A stretch of DNA of 52,422 nucleotides from Bacteroidales bacterium (GTDB taxonomy: Bacteria; Bacteroidota; Bacteroidia; Bacteroidales; PUMT01). Position numbers and translations under genes: made by a program. The stretch is taken from positions 1-52,422 of the forward strand of contig SLJO01000055.1 in assembly GCA_007135095.1 (NCBI GenBank), written 5' to 3'. Position 1 is the stretch's first letter. Every line of letters starts with the position of its first letter. Under the pieces are notes generated by a model. The model saw only the letters and a program-made list of their open reading frames with translations, was not told where the DNA came from and searched no databases. Below are positions 18,126 through 26,940 of the stretch, piece by piece.

Positions 18126-19196
18126 TTAATTAATTTGCTGTTCTGCTATCCGTTGGTTTCTGATACGCCTGTCGAGTTTATAAACATACTGCCTGGCCTT
18201 TTTAATGCCATAATCGGTGTATGAATGCTGGGCCCATTCCCTGGCCAGTTCTAGTTCTCCTGCTATCTCATACATCAATGCAAGGTTATAGGCTGAGCGG
18301 CCTGCTGTTTTCCTTCTTCGCGCCTTTGCTGATTCATGCCATGCTTCCCTGGCCCCTTCCCAGTCATTCACAGTAGCCCTTCGCACACCGACTTTAAAAT
18401 CACGGTTTCTTCGTCCCTTAGTGAAAAAGTCACGGTTCAGACGGAGCCACTGTGGACTGATACGGTCGGCATATACTCTTCCTGAACGGAAACTTGCATC
18501 ATTAACGGCCTGCCGGTGATCAATCAGTCCCCCGACCACCATTTGAAGCGCGTTACCTTCAACTTCAACCCTGGAATTATGGTTGAACATATACTCATCA
18601 GCAATTGATTTTTGCTGCAGATCATAAATCCTGAATCCGAGTTTTACGCCGGCCATACCTTCCACATAAAATCTTCTCCTTAAAATTTCTCCTCCACCGC
18701 CCTCAGATCTGGGAGGAAGCTTGGTTGCACCATCAGTGACAATGAAATCGGAGTCAAAGGATTCCAGAACCAGAATTGCATCGCTGTCATACCGGGCAGC
18801 CAGGGCCTCAACTTCAGCCCAGCCGAGCGGTGGAGGCCAGTTACCCCTGGGAGCCGGGGTGGTAAGCCTTTCTGCAGTCCGGATAACATTAAACCCGGGT
18901 GAATTGGCGAGACTCCGCACTAGTCCGTCGACTGCCCTTTGCGAAGCCTCACGGTTAATATTGGATATGCTGCCGGTCAGGACGTCGACCACCGTTACTG
19001 TATCATTTTCGGGGGTGGCGCGGTCAACTACAGCAATTGTCCTGATATGAGACCCGAGATGTACAGGTGCCGGCTGTAATACCGGCACATAAACCGATCT
19101 CATGCAGCTGCTGAAAATCAATATGGTTAGAAAAATTAATTTTGTTGCAGGGAATCCTATATTTCCTTTTACGCGATAATCTGATAATTCTTTCAT
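18126..19196 (-). CDS. DUF6340-type lipoprotein
   Basis: 356-aa lipoprotein with lipobox LIFSSC (Cys31). The first half has an IAVVDR strand, a helix with DGLVRSLANSPGFNVIRT and a YDSDAILVLESFDSD segment, the layout of Bacteroidota proteins grouped as DUF6340. The C-terminal third (about 270-345) is helical and looks like one or two tetratricopeptide-type helix pairs (WEGAREAWHESAKA; SAYNLALMYEIAGELELA). Function is unknown; the arrangement suggests an envelope assembly or stress role. It is convergent with the channel gene. Confidence 0.7.
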   Translation of the reverse strand: MKELSDYRVKGNIGFPATKLIFLTILIFSSCMRSVYVPVLQPAPVHLGSHIRTIAVVDRATPENDTVTVVDVLTGSISNINREASQRAVDGLVRSLANSPGFNVIRTAERLTTPAPRGNWPPPLGWAEVEALAARYDSDAILVLESFDSDFIVTDGATKLPPRSEGGGGEILRRRFYVEGMAGVKLGFRIYDLQQKSIADEYMFNHNSRVEVEGNALQMVVGGLIDHRQAVNDASFRSGRVYADRISPQWLRLNRDFFTKGRRNRDFKVGVRRATVNDWEGAREAWHESAKARRRKTAGRSAYNLALMYEIAGELELAREWAQHSYTDYGIKKARQYVYKLDRRIRNQRIAEQQIN

Positions 19197-19512
19197 TCGG
19201 GGTCAATAATTAAGGAATAAGTGTCACGCCATAATTTACCTGCCCTGGTGATTTATTAAGCCTGCCGGCAGATGAGCATCCTGAAATTTAATAAGAAAGT
19301 GTACGAATCCAAACCACATAAGGTTACTGCTAATCAAAGAGAGAATTAATGCCCTTCCGGATTAATAAACTAAACTGTTCACTGAATATAGGCGAATCAA
19401 CAGCCTTTTGCGAATGGTCACGCATTTATCAGCCATTTTATTGTTATTCAACAAAGATGGATAGAAAAACTCTCAGCCAAAAGAATCCAATAATAACCGG
19501 GATCGATGACGA
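19197..19512. other. 316-bp spacer, nothing recognised
   Basis: Lies between the start of the DUF6340-type gene and the stop of the glycosyltransferase, both on the minus strand. A short open frame at 19349-19543 overlaps the end of the glycosyltransferase and has no support. No clear hairpin, promoter box or repeat was seen. Confidence 0.5.
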
Positions 19513-20283
19513 TCACCCCTCCTTAGTTACCAGTTTTATGTAGTGATTTATTTTCTTAATAACTTTTTCAGACACTGTTGGCTTTTGACGCCAGCTCCCG
19601 TAGCCATAATGGATTGCATAGGTACTATCTGATGAATGTTTAATTGATCCGGCAAACACATCTGCCGGAAATATAACCATATTCTTTTCTAAATCCTGTT
19701 TTTCATTTTTGTATTTAAATCCAAATTTTTCTGCCTTCCTGGCATAAATATCAGGAGCAATAATTTTATCGTTCAAAGTACCGTCTTCCAGCAAAAATCG
19801 TTGGCTTTCATAAAAGTCCATACACGCTTTTACAAATTGATGTCCCCTGGCACTGCCAAGAACAGCTGCCTGCATTCCAATCCCCGGTACATTTGCCGCT
19901 CCTTTTTTCCTTGACCTGTCAGAATTCAAATATTGTTCAGAGTTCTCCCTTTTAATGATGTGATTATGATATTCAACAGCTGAAAAGAAATCGTACCTTA
20001 AAAATTCATCAAAACTTTTCAGCACTGAAACATCAGAATCAAGATAAATGCCACCTTCATTATACAATGCCCAGAGTCTTACGTAATCACAGGCAAAAGC
20101 CCATTTTCCTTCTCTATATGCTTCATATACAAATATATTTGAGCTTATATCAAAGTTAGTTGTATCCCAGAGTTTTAATTCATAATCAGGCATTATCTTC
20201 TGCCATGATTCAATACATTTTTTGATAAACATTGGCTTTTTCTCACCGCTCAACCAGCAATAATGAATTTTCTTTGGTATCAT
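19513..20283 (-). CDS. DXD sugar-transferase, capsular/OCH1-like
   Basis: 256-aa glycosyltransferase from the ATG at 20283. MIPKKIHYCW at the start, ACDYVRLWALYNEGGIYLD and the D82-S-D84 motif are the hallmarks of the GT32-like group (OCH1 and bacterial capsular or LPS sugar transferases); the DXD aspartates hold the nucleotide-sugar metal. There is no signal peptide. The frame is open to 20364, but that 27-residue extension lacks homologous features and MIPKKIHYCW is the usual family start. No other polysaccharide gene surrounds it, so it is an orphan. Confidence 0.85.
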   Translation of the reverse strand: MIPKKIHYCWLSGEKKPMFIKKCIESWQKIMPDYELKLWDTTNFDISSNIFVYEAYREGKWAFACDYVRLWALYNEGGIYLDSDVSVLKSFDEFLRYDFFSAVEYHNHIIKRENSEQYLNSDRSRKKGAANVPGIGMQAAVLGSARGHQFVKACMDFYESQRFLLEDGTLNDKIIAPDIYARKAEKFGFKYKNEKQDLEKNMVIFPADVFAGSIKHSSDSTYAIHYGYGSWRQKPTVSEKVIKKINHYIKLVTKEG

Positions 20284-20748
20284 AATAATCCATTTAACAG
20301 AAATGTAATCATAGTTCAATCTGTTGACATAATCTCGCCTGGTCAAATATACATAATTTTCCAAAGAGGGCGCCGCTGTTCAATCAATAGGATAAAAGTA
20401 CCCCGGAAAAAAAATCATGGGAAATCGAGGAATAAAAGTGAAGGAATTCCCCAAAAATAGAATTTATGTGGAAAATATCTCCAATACTGGAATACAACAT
20501 TATTGCGCACTGAACTGATCGTAATTTAAGTATGCTTTATTATTGGCATTTGCAGCATCATGATATAAAATTCCGGAAGTTTTGGCATAAAATTTTCAAA
20601 TCCTTGAAACAGTAATTGATTGCTAACTATTTAAACCAAAGGTATCAAAGTAATGAATGTGAAAATCTTAAAAGGGTATGATTATCCGTGATTTTGTGGG
20701 TGATTTTCATGTTAAAGTAAAGTGATGTTTAACTAATAACTCTTAAAT
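20284..20748. other. 465-bp spacer between divergent genes
   Basis: Divergent spacer between the glycosyltransferase and the small beta-barrel gene. No supported gene. Close to the barrel gene GTGATTTT occurs twice 12 bp apart (20697 to 20717), which might be a regulator site. No TAnnTTTG box was found in a usable place. Confidence 0.4.
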
Positions 20749-21384
20749 ATGAAACGAGAACTGTTTAGTATTTTAATGGCAGTGAGTCTGGTGACAATGC
20801 CGGGAATAGTACAATCAAAGGAGGGGTATTTTGGAATTAAGGGTGGACTTACCTTGAGTAATTTGTACATAGATGAAAATGATCTGGATACTGAGGACAG
20901 AAGAGTCGGATTTCATGCCGGTCTTTTCAGCCAGTTCATGTTCACTGAAGCGATAGGAATTCAGCCTGAAATTTTATACACAACCAAGGGAAGTGAAGCT
21001 GATTACCTGGGTGCTATCAATCAGACAGTCAGCTTTAATATCGATTATATCGATATTCCGGTACTCCTTGTATTACGGCCTCTGGAAATGCTGGAGATTT
21101 ATGCCGGCCCCTATGCAGGTATACTGTTAAACAGTGATGTTGGTTTTGAGGGCACCATTGAAGGTGAAACCGACCTTGACAGAGACCATTTTGAAACATT
21201 TGACGCCGGCCTGGTTGGAGGCATAGCCTTGAACTTTGGCGGCTTCAAGGTTGGAGCAAGGTATAATCTGGGGTTAAGGGAAATCGCAGACAGTAATGCA
21301 AGCCAGATGCTATTGGGTGACAGCAAAAATCAGTACGCACAATTTTACCTGGCAATCCAGTTTCCTCAAAGGCCCCGGTATTAA
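20749..21384 (+). CDS. Small outer-membrane beta-barrel protein
   Basis: 211-aa exported protein. The signal peptide MKRELFSILMAVSLVTMPGIVQS is followed by YFGIKGGLTLSNLY, the usual start of the porin-family or OmpX/OmpA-type eight-stranded barrels of Bacteroidota. Strand-like segments follow (GFHAGLFSQFMF, IGIQPEILYTTKG, GFKVGARYNLGL), and it ends YLAIQFPQRPRY. No specific ligand can be inferred. It is a single gene closed by a good intrinsic terminator. Confidence 0.75.
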   Translation: MKRELFSILMAVSLVTMPGIVQSKEGYFGIKGGLTLSNLYIDENDLDTEDRRVGFHAGLFSQFMFTEAIGIQPEILYTTKGSEADYLGAINQTVSFNIDYIDIPVLLVLRPLEMLEIYAGPYAGILLNSDVGFEGTIEGETDLDRDHFETFDAGLVGGIALNFGGFKVGARYNLGLREIADSNASQMLLGDSKNQYAQFYLAIQFPQRPRY

Positions 21385-21468
21385 GTAATCTGTTCCGGCG
21401 CGTGTTGCTGAAGCAATAATTCTTGTCTTCCCATGCTTCGGCTGCTGCGCCCGTACGAAACATAAATT

Positions 21469-21508
21469 ATTGCCGCGCTGACTTTTAATTAGTGCGGCAA
21501 TTTTTTTT
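21469..21508 (+). terminator. Intrinsic terminator after the beta-barrel gene
   Basis: Arms ATTGCCGC (21469-21476) and GCGGCAAT (21494-21501) pair perfectly around a 17-nt loop and are followed by seven more T (21502-21508). It is 85 bp past the stop of the barrel gene and between convergent genes. Confidence 0.8.
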
Positions 21509-21562
21509 ATCCCTGAAGCATATGCTTTTCCGGAACTCTTTATGAATTTCAAGGATAAGCGG

Positions 21563-22636
21563 TCAGCCGGTATCCAGGTTTCGAAATTCCCTGTTTAATA
21601 TCTCCTTCATTTCGGTCTCCTGGCTTTCCATGCTTTCTATAAGCTTCTTCTGGGTTTTTGAGCGGTTGACATTTTGTTCCTTATAGGAGGTTTTATAATA
21701 GATCCCCCCGTTAAGGTAATCTGCAAGGAATCTTATGCCCATAATATAGGTCATCAGTACCGGCCCCAGGTACAAATATTCTTTCTCGGAGGGTGTAAGA
21801 ATCGGATTGATCTGTCCAAGATATCCACGGGTAAAAGCTGCAAATCTCTCAATATTAAATTCGACTTTTTCAAGATCCTTTTCATCTTCGGCCGATGTGT
21901 TGGAGGTTGTGCGCAGGGCATCTCCGTAATCATAATATATTATGCCCGGACCTACCGTATCGAGATCGATTATAGTTGATGCCTTATTATTATTAAATAG
22001 TAAATTATTGATTTTGGTATCATTGTGGACAATGCGCAGCGGAATTTTTCCGGCATCCACCAGTTCTTCAATTTTACTGAGCTTTGATTCCCTTGCCTTA
22101 TAGAATTCTACCAGATTCCTTACGGATTCAAGATTGCCAGCCCGGTTTAGGGCTATTGCTTCGTTAAGTTGCTTTAGCCTGAATGACAGCCTGTGAAAAT
22201 CTTTGATGGGTTCCCTGAAGTCCGATACCTCCAGTGAATTACATGATTTCACGAACCACCCGAACCCGTTACCGGCCTCAAAGGCCTGCCAGTTTTCAGT
22301 AACGACCTCAATAGTAACAGAGTCACTGATGAAGGTTGTCATTCTCCAGGGGTTCCCTTGTTTATCAATATACAGCAATTTGCCGGCAGCGGTGGGTATC
22401 AGCAACGGTATGGAAAGGCCTTCATTGCTGCCTTTAATGGCCTGCTGAATCTTCAGGTGTGTTTCAGCAATTATCCATGGATCGGTGAAAACTTTTATAT
22501 TTATTCTTTGCAGAATATAACTGTTCCTTTCGGACAAATCAAGTTTATAGGTATCATTAATATGACCACTCCCGAAGGGCCTTATTTCATATTTACCTGT
22601 ATCCGGAAAAAAAGATTCAACTACTTCTTTGAGCAT
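21563..22636 (-). CDS. Phosphotransferase, N-acetylhexosamine 1-kinase-like
   Basis: 357-aa kinase of the aminoglycoside-phosphotransferase fold. The catalytic loop reads H204-N-D206-TKINNLLF and the metal site I-D224-LDTVGPG, a pairing seen in bacterial N-acetylhexosamine 1-kinases (NahK) and in related proteins once called mucin-desulfating MdsC. The N-terminus (IRPFGSGHINDTYKL) is the nucleotide-binding loop of that group. A likely role is phosphorylating GlcNAc or GalNAc released from glycans. It is convergent with the beta-barrel gene and no partner uridylyltransferase is present. Resistance to aminoglycosides is not implied. Confidence 0.75.
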   Translation of the reverse strand: MLKEVVESFFPDTGKYEIRPFGSGHINDTYKLDLSERNSYILQRINIKVFTDPWIIAETHLKIQQAIKGSNEGLSIPLLIPTAAGKLLYIDKQGNPWRMTTFISDSVTIEVVTENWQAFEAGNGFGWFVKSCNSLEVSDFREPIKDFHRLSFRLKQLNEAIALNRAGNLESVRNLVEFYKARESKLSKIEELVDAGKIPLRIVHNDTKINNLLFNNNKASTIIDLDTVGPGIIYYDYGDALRTTSNTSAEDEKDLEKVEFNIERFAAFTRGYLGQINPILTPSEKEYLYLGPVLMTYIMGIRFLADYLNGGIYYKTSYKEQNVNRSKTQKKLIESMESQETEMKEILNREFRNLDTG

Positions 22637-22942
22637 TATTTTTTGCCTGAATTTTATGACTATTTTAACTGACAGGGATGTTATTTCCTAAATAATCTAT
22701 GTTTATAACAAATATTATTAATTCAATTTCAATATTGCATTTTTTTTATTTATCACCCAAATGTTTTTAAAATTATTTTCATGCTATTTCTAATTTCATC
22801 TTAACTGCCGGCATATTCCTGTGCTAAAATGCAGAATTGCTGTTTTTTGGAAGTTAAAATGAAAATAGTGGTTACTGGTGCTTTAACAGGGGTTGAGGAC
22901 CCGGACCGGAAAGTTGCTTGATTTGCGCAGGTATAAAAAGTT
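22637..22942. other. 306-bp spacer with a 20-codon Rossmann-like fragment
   Basis: AT-rich spacer between two minus-strand genes. On the plus strand, 22859-22921 reads ATG to TGA and translates to MKIVVTGALTGVEDPDRKVA, whose start resembles the first strand and turn of NAD-dependent epimerases (MKIxVTGAxG). It ends after 20 codons and no continuation in the following frame was seen, so it is either a chance frame or a relic. No promoter box was found with proper spacing. Confidence 0.4.
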
Positions 22943-23608
22943 TTAATCTATATTCGGCACTTCCAGTAATTTCCGCTCGTAGAGATTCAGTGCAAATAAA
23001 TTTCCAAGTTCCTCATTGTTTTTGTAAACGCAACCTCCGTCAATATTGAACGGACTTATAAAATCCTGTGACCTGACAGCATTATTATTCATGGGTGTGT
23101 GTCCGTGAATCAGCAGTTTGCCGTCAAGATATGAATTATCAACCTGAAAGTCTCTGATCCACAACATTGACTCCTTATCTTCAAGCGGATCAGGAACATT
23201 GAAATTAAGACCTGCATGAACCACAATAAAGCCTTTGCCCTGAATATAATACCCGGTTTGCCTGAAAAAGTCAGTATAAACGGGTTCCAGTTCATTTACT
23301 GACAGTGCATTAAAGCTTTTCAGGGTAACACCACCACCGTTCATGATCCACAGGGAAAATGCATTACCTCCTTTCACTGAATCGAGCAGCATCTGTTCAT
23401 GGTTGCCTCTGAGAGTATGGATCATGTAGTGGTTTTCGCGCAGTTCAAGGATGAAATCAATTACTCCCTTGCTGTCGGCGCCCCTGTCTATGTAATCACC
23501 CACACAGTAAATACGGTCTGTTTTTCTGATACCAATTTCATCAGTAACCAGTTTCCTGAATGTTTTGCTGCACCCGTGTATATCACCTACAAAAAATACA
23601 CGTTCCAT
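22943..23608 (-). CDS. PPP-family metallophosphatase
   Basis: 221-aa calcineurin-like phosphatase with all canonical PPP motifs: GDIHG (8-12), GDYIDRG (37-43), RGNHE (67-71) and HGHTPMNN (near 165-175). It lacks a signal peptide, so acts in the cytoplasm. The family contains Ser/Thr phosphatases such as PrpA/PrpB and the diadenosine tetraphosphatase ApaH; the sequence does not decide between them. It is divergent from the large amidohydrolase gene. Confidence 0.85.
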   Translation of the reverse strand: MERVFFVGDIHGCSKTFRKLVTDEIGIRKTDRIYCVGDYIDRGADSKGVIDFILELRENHYMIHTLRGNHEQMLLDSVKGGNAFSLWIMNGGGVTLKSFNALSVNELEPVYTDFFRQTGYYIQGKGFIVVHAGLNFNVPDPLEDKESMLWIRDFQVDNSYLDGKLLIHGHTPMNNNAVRSQDFISPFNIDGGCVYKNNEELGNLFALNLYERKLLEVPNID

Positions 23609-23907
23609 AATGTTCGGTTTGGCTTGAAGTAAATTAACTTAAGTTACTGATAACAAAAATTATTCCTTATTCAATACCTATTATCGCACTTTTGCCGGAC
23701 TGCCCCCACAGGGAAGATCAATCGTTATTTCTCGCTTTCTCCCTTCACCCTGGCTCATAAAGCACTCTTGTGTAATGCCCGGGGCATCATGGCGGGCATT
23801 AATCAGCGTTTACCCCGCAGAATGAATGCATGTTTATCAATTAAAATTTGCTTTTATTCTCAAATTTACAGAAATTGAGACCTTAATTATTTCTTACACC
23901 GCATTCT
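23609..23907. other. Divergent spacer with a strong hairpin
   Basis: 299 bp between the PPP phosphatase and the propeller-amidohydrolase gene. It holds a perfect 8-bp hairpin AATGCCCG (23774-23781) and CGGGCATT (23793-23800) with an 11-nt loop and no T tract, about 110 bp before the amidohydrolase start. It could be part of that gene's leader or a regulator site. Confidence 0.45.
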
Positions 23908-26898
23908 GTGAAACTACCATTTACACAAATAAAGAATTACTCAGCCCCTTTTACTATCTTATTAATTACCTTCATCTTCTCGTGTTCAGGAGGTGATGAC
24001 AGTTCTGTAATCAGGCTCCGCATTACCGAAGGAACCAATATGTCAGCCGCCCTGTCTCCAGACAAAAAAACGCTGGCCCTCGGCCTTCTGGGCACTATCT
24101 GGATTTTACCGGCAAAAGGAGGAAAGGCTATCGCTATTACCGATGCTTTATGGGACTGCCATGAACCGGCCTGGTCGCCTGATGGAACCCGTATTGCCTT
24201 TCATTCATACCGGAAAGGAAACTGGCATATCTGGACGATAAATAAAAATGGCACTGAACTGCGGCAGATCACACAAGGAATCTATGATGACCGGGAACCT
24301 GTATGGTCTCCTGATGGCAGATTCATAATATTTTCTTCAGACCGTGGCGGAAGCTATGATCTCTGGCGGGTTGATTTGACTGACAACAGTATTGAGGCCC
24401 TTACCACCAATGGGTCTAATGATTATAACCCTTCAATATCGCCCGATGGCGAAAGTATTGCCTTTGTGTCAGACCGTGAAGACAGGGGAATATATTTACT
24501 GCATGATGGCATTGAAACCTTAATTGCCCCATCATCACCCGGGGCCAGGCTGGCAGCCCCCTCGTGGTGTCCCGGGGGGAATATGATTCTTTATGTTTCC
24601 TATAGCGGAGAAATCAGCCAGCTGTTTTTGCTTAACCTTGCAGATAAATCGCAAACCCTGGTTTCCGGCTCCGGGGAAGATATTTTTCCATTCCGGAGCT
24701 CATGGCTGAATGACCATACATACCTTTACACGGCAAACGGAAAGATTCAGAAAAGAAAATCAGGAGAAGAAAAGCTTGCCTTTATCCCCTTTGAGGCTGA
24801 GATAATCCTGAAGCGGCCCTCTTATGCAAGAAAACAGTATGATTTTGACAACCGGCAGAATCAGACACCACTTGGCATTATCGGGCCTGTAGTGTCGCCC
24901 GACGGCAACGATGTGGCTTTCACAGCATTGGGCGATATCTATGTGCAGAGGGTGGGAGGTGGAATTTCCCGGATTACCGACGGCCCTCATGTTGATATTG
25001 ACCCTGACTGGTCGCCTGACGGAAAATCCCTTGCTTACGTATCGGACCGGGGCGGAAGAATGCAGATATGGATTCATGATATGGCCACAGGAGATGCCAG
25101 GCTGCTTCCCCTTGAAATTTCTGATAATTCATTCTCCCCTGCATGGTCACCGGATGGCAAAAAAATAGCATTTTACACCCAGGGGGACCTCGCCGGCTGG
25201 GGAAGGGTCAGCCTGGCTATTGCCAGTACAAATAGTGGTGAAGTCAGGATTATTTCCAATTCCTTGTTTTTTCCGGGGAAACCCAGCTGGTCGAATGATG
25301 GCAACACCATAGCATTTATCGCTTCTGAACGGTACTCCACCCGCTACAGGGAAGGGCTCAACAAATTTTGCCTGGTATCACTGCAGGATGAAACCATTCG
25401 TTATGTATCCCCTGATTCCACGCGCAATCCCGGTATGCGGATACAGAACGGCCCTGCATGGTCGCCTGACGGCAGTAGTATGGCCTATAACCAGGACGGT
25501 GTATTATGGGTCGTACCGGTAAACGGACAAGGAGATATTACCGGCACTCCCAGGCAAATCACGACTGAACTTGCCGATAAAATAAGCTGGTCGGGCAATT
25601 CGGAAAGCCTTGTATACCTGGCCCTGGATGGTTTGAAAAAAGTGGATGTTTCTACAGGAAACTCCATTGATATTCCTGTAGAGCTGCAGTGGAAACCCAG
25701 GTTTCCGGAAGGGCAGTATATCATTCGTGCAGGCAGGTTATTTAATGGGATTGACAGCACTTACCTGTACAATGTAGATATCCTGATAGATGGTCACCGC
25801 ATCAGTGATATTGTGCCGCGGCAGGACCATGGGGATGCGATTATTCTGGATGCTTCTGACAAAGTGGTCATGCCCGGGTTATTTGAAAGTCATACTCACT
25901 GCCAGGTGAGTGATGGCGAGAAACTGGGCAAAATATGGCTGTCCTATGGCATCACATCAGTAAGGGATGTGGGATCTGATCCGTATGATGCCAGGGAGAG
26001 AAAAGAATCCTGGTCGTGGGGTCGCCGCCCCGGTCCCAGACTGTTTCATTCAGGTGCCTTGCTTGATGGCAGCCGTGTATTCTATGGCTTATCAAGCAGT
26101 ATCACCACAAGGGCCCATATGAATATGGAATTGGAACGCGCTGAGAAACTTGATTACAGCCTGATAAAAACATATGTGCGGATGAATGATTCCATTCAAA
26201 GGGAAATAACGGTTGCTGCACATGAAATGGGAATCCCTGTTTCATCACATGAGCTTTACCCGGCTGCCGCCTTTAATGTCGATGCTGTTGAGCACCTGGC
26301 CGGTACCACACGCCTTGGATGGGGTTATTCACAAAGACAGTCGGCCCTTTATAAAATCTATGATGACGTAAAGCAGATCACCGTGGCATCAGGCATTAAC
26401 ATTACCCCCACCATTGTCATGGGCGGATTTTTAAAGATGGCAAATGAAAATCCCAAACTGGCTGAAAACAAACAGTATAATGCGTTTTATTCAGAAGACT
26501 ACATCGAAAGATGGGCCGATCGTGGTGCAAGCTCAAATTACTTCCAGGTAGGGGAATATGAAAAAACGGTTAAGTACCTGGTAGAGTCAGGGGTAAATGT
26601 GACTGCAGGCACGGATTCTCCCTTCGTACCCTACGGCACCAGTTTGCATGCTGAACTCTGGCTTTATGTACAGGCTGGGCTTACTCCGTATCGGGCCCTG
26701 CAAACCGCCACAATAAATGCCGCGAGAGCCCAGGGCCTTGATAATGATTTAGGTTCAGTTGAACCAGGGAAGCTTGCAGACCTGGTCATTGTGGATGGTG
26801 ACCCCCTTTATGATATCAGTGATGCCTGGAATGTTGATATTGTTATTAAAAATGGCATTAAGTATACGATTGACGAGTTGCTGCCAGGTGAAAGATGA
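23908..26898 (+). CDS. Beta-propeller/amidohydrolase fusion lipoprotein
   Basis: 996-aa exported protein starting with GTG. The signal ends at a lipobox Cys26 (IFSC). Residues about 40-590 are repeated TolB-type (PD40) blades, each with the pattern W-SPDG-xxIAF (WSPDGTRIAFHS, WSPDGRFIIFSS, WSPDGKSLAYVS, WSPDGKKIAFYT). Residues about 600-996 form an amidohydrolase: MPGLFESHTH with H662 and H664 as first metal ligands, VEHLAGT, the AGTDSP aspartate and a closing GSVEPGKLADLVIVDGDP. Known relatives hydrolyse peptides, imidazolones or other cyclic amides, and the propeller may bind the substrate or wall partner. The AGE-type gene begins 42 bp downstream, so the two are probably cotranscribed. Confidence 0.88.
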   Translation: MKLPFTQIKNYSAPFTILLITFIFSCSGGDDSSVIRLRITEGTNMSAALSPDKKTLALGLLGTIWILPAKGGKAIAITDALWDCHEPAWSPDGTRIAFHSYRKGNWHIWTINKNGTELRQITQGIYDDREPVWSPDGRFIIFSSDRGGSYDLWRVDLTDNSIEALTTNGSNDYNPSISPDGESIAFVSDREDRGIYLLHDGIETLIAPSSPGARLAAPSWCPGGNMILYVSYSGEISQLFLLNLADKSQTLVSGSGEDIFPFRSSWLNDHTYLYTANGKIQKRKSGEEKLAFIPFEAEIILKRPSYARKQYDFDNRQNQTPLGIIGPVVSPDGNDVAFTALGDIYVQRVGGGISRITDGPHVDIDPDWSPDGKSLAYVSDRGGRMQIWIHDMATGDARLLPLEISDNSFSPAWSPDGKKIAFYTQGDLAGWGRVSLAIASTNSGEVRIISNSLFFPGKPSWSNDGNTIAFIASERYSTRYREGLNKFCLVSLQDETIRYVSPDSTRNPGMRIQNGPAWSPDGSSMAYNQDGVLWVVPVNGQGDITGTPRQITTELADKISWSGNSESLVYLALDGLKKVDVSTGNSIDIPVELQWKPRFPEGQYIIRAGRLFNGIDSTYLYNVDILIDGHRISDIVPRQDHGDAIILDASDKVVMPGLFESHTHCQVSDGEKLGKIWLSYGITSVRDVGSDPYDARERKESWSWGRRPGPRLFHSGALLDGSRVFYGLSSSITTRAHMNMELERAEKLDYSLIKTYVRMNDSIQREITVAAHEMGIPVSSHELYPAAAFNVDAVEHLAGTTRLGWGYSQRQSALYKIYDDVKQITVASGINITPTIVMGGFLKMANENPKLAENKQYNAFYSEDYIERWADRGASSNYFQVGEYEKTVKYLVESGVNVTAGTDSPFVPYGTSLHAELWLYVQAGLTPYRALQTATINAARAQGLDNDLGSVEPGKLADLVIVDGDPLYDISDAWNVDIVIKNGIKYTIDELLPGER

Positions 26899-26940
26899 AA
26901 ACAAGCTGTTTAATAACTTGATTTAATTGTTTATCAAATA

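Noticed and set aside
19349..19543. 64-codon plus-strand open frame
   Set aside because: Overlaps the end of the glycosyltransferase on the other strand and shows no motif.
21563..22636. Aminoglycoside resistance gene
   Set aside because: The fold is shared, but HNDTKINN and IDLDTVGPG match the NahK-like sugar kinases better than resistance enzymes.
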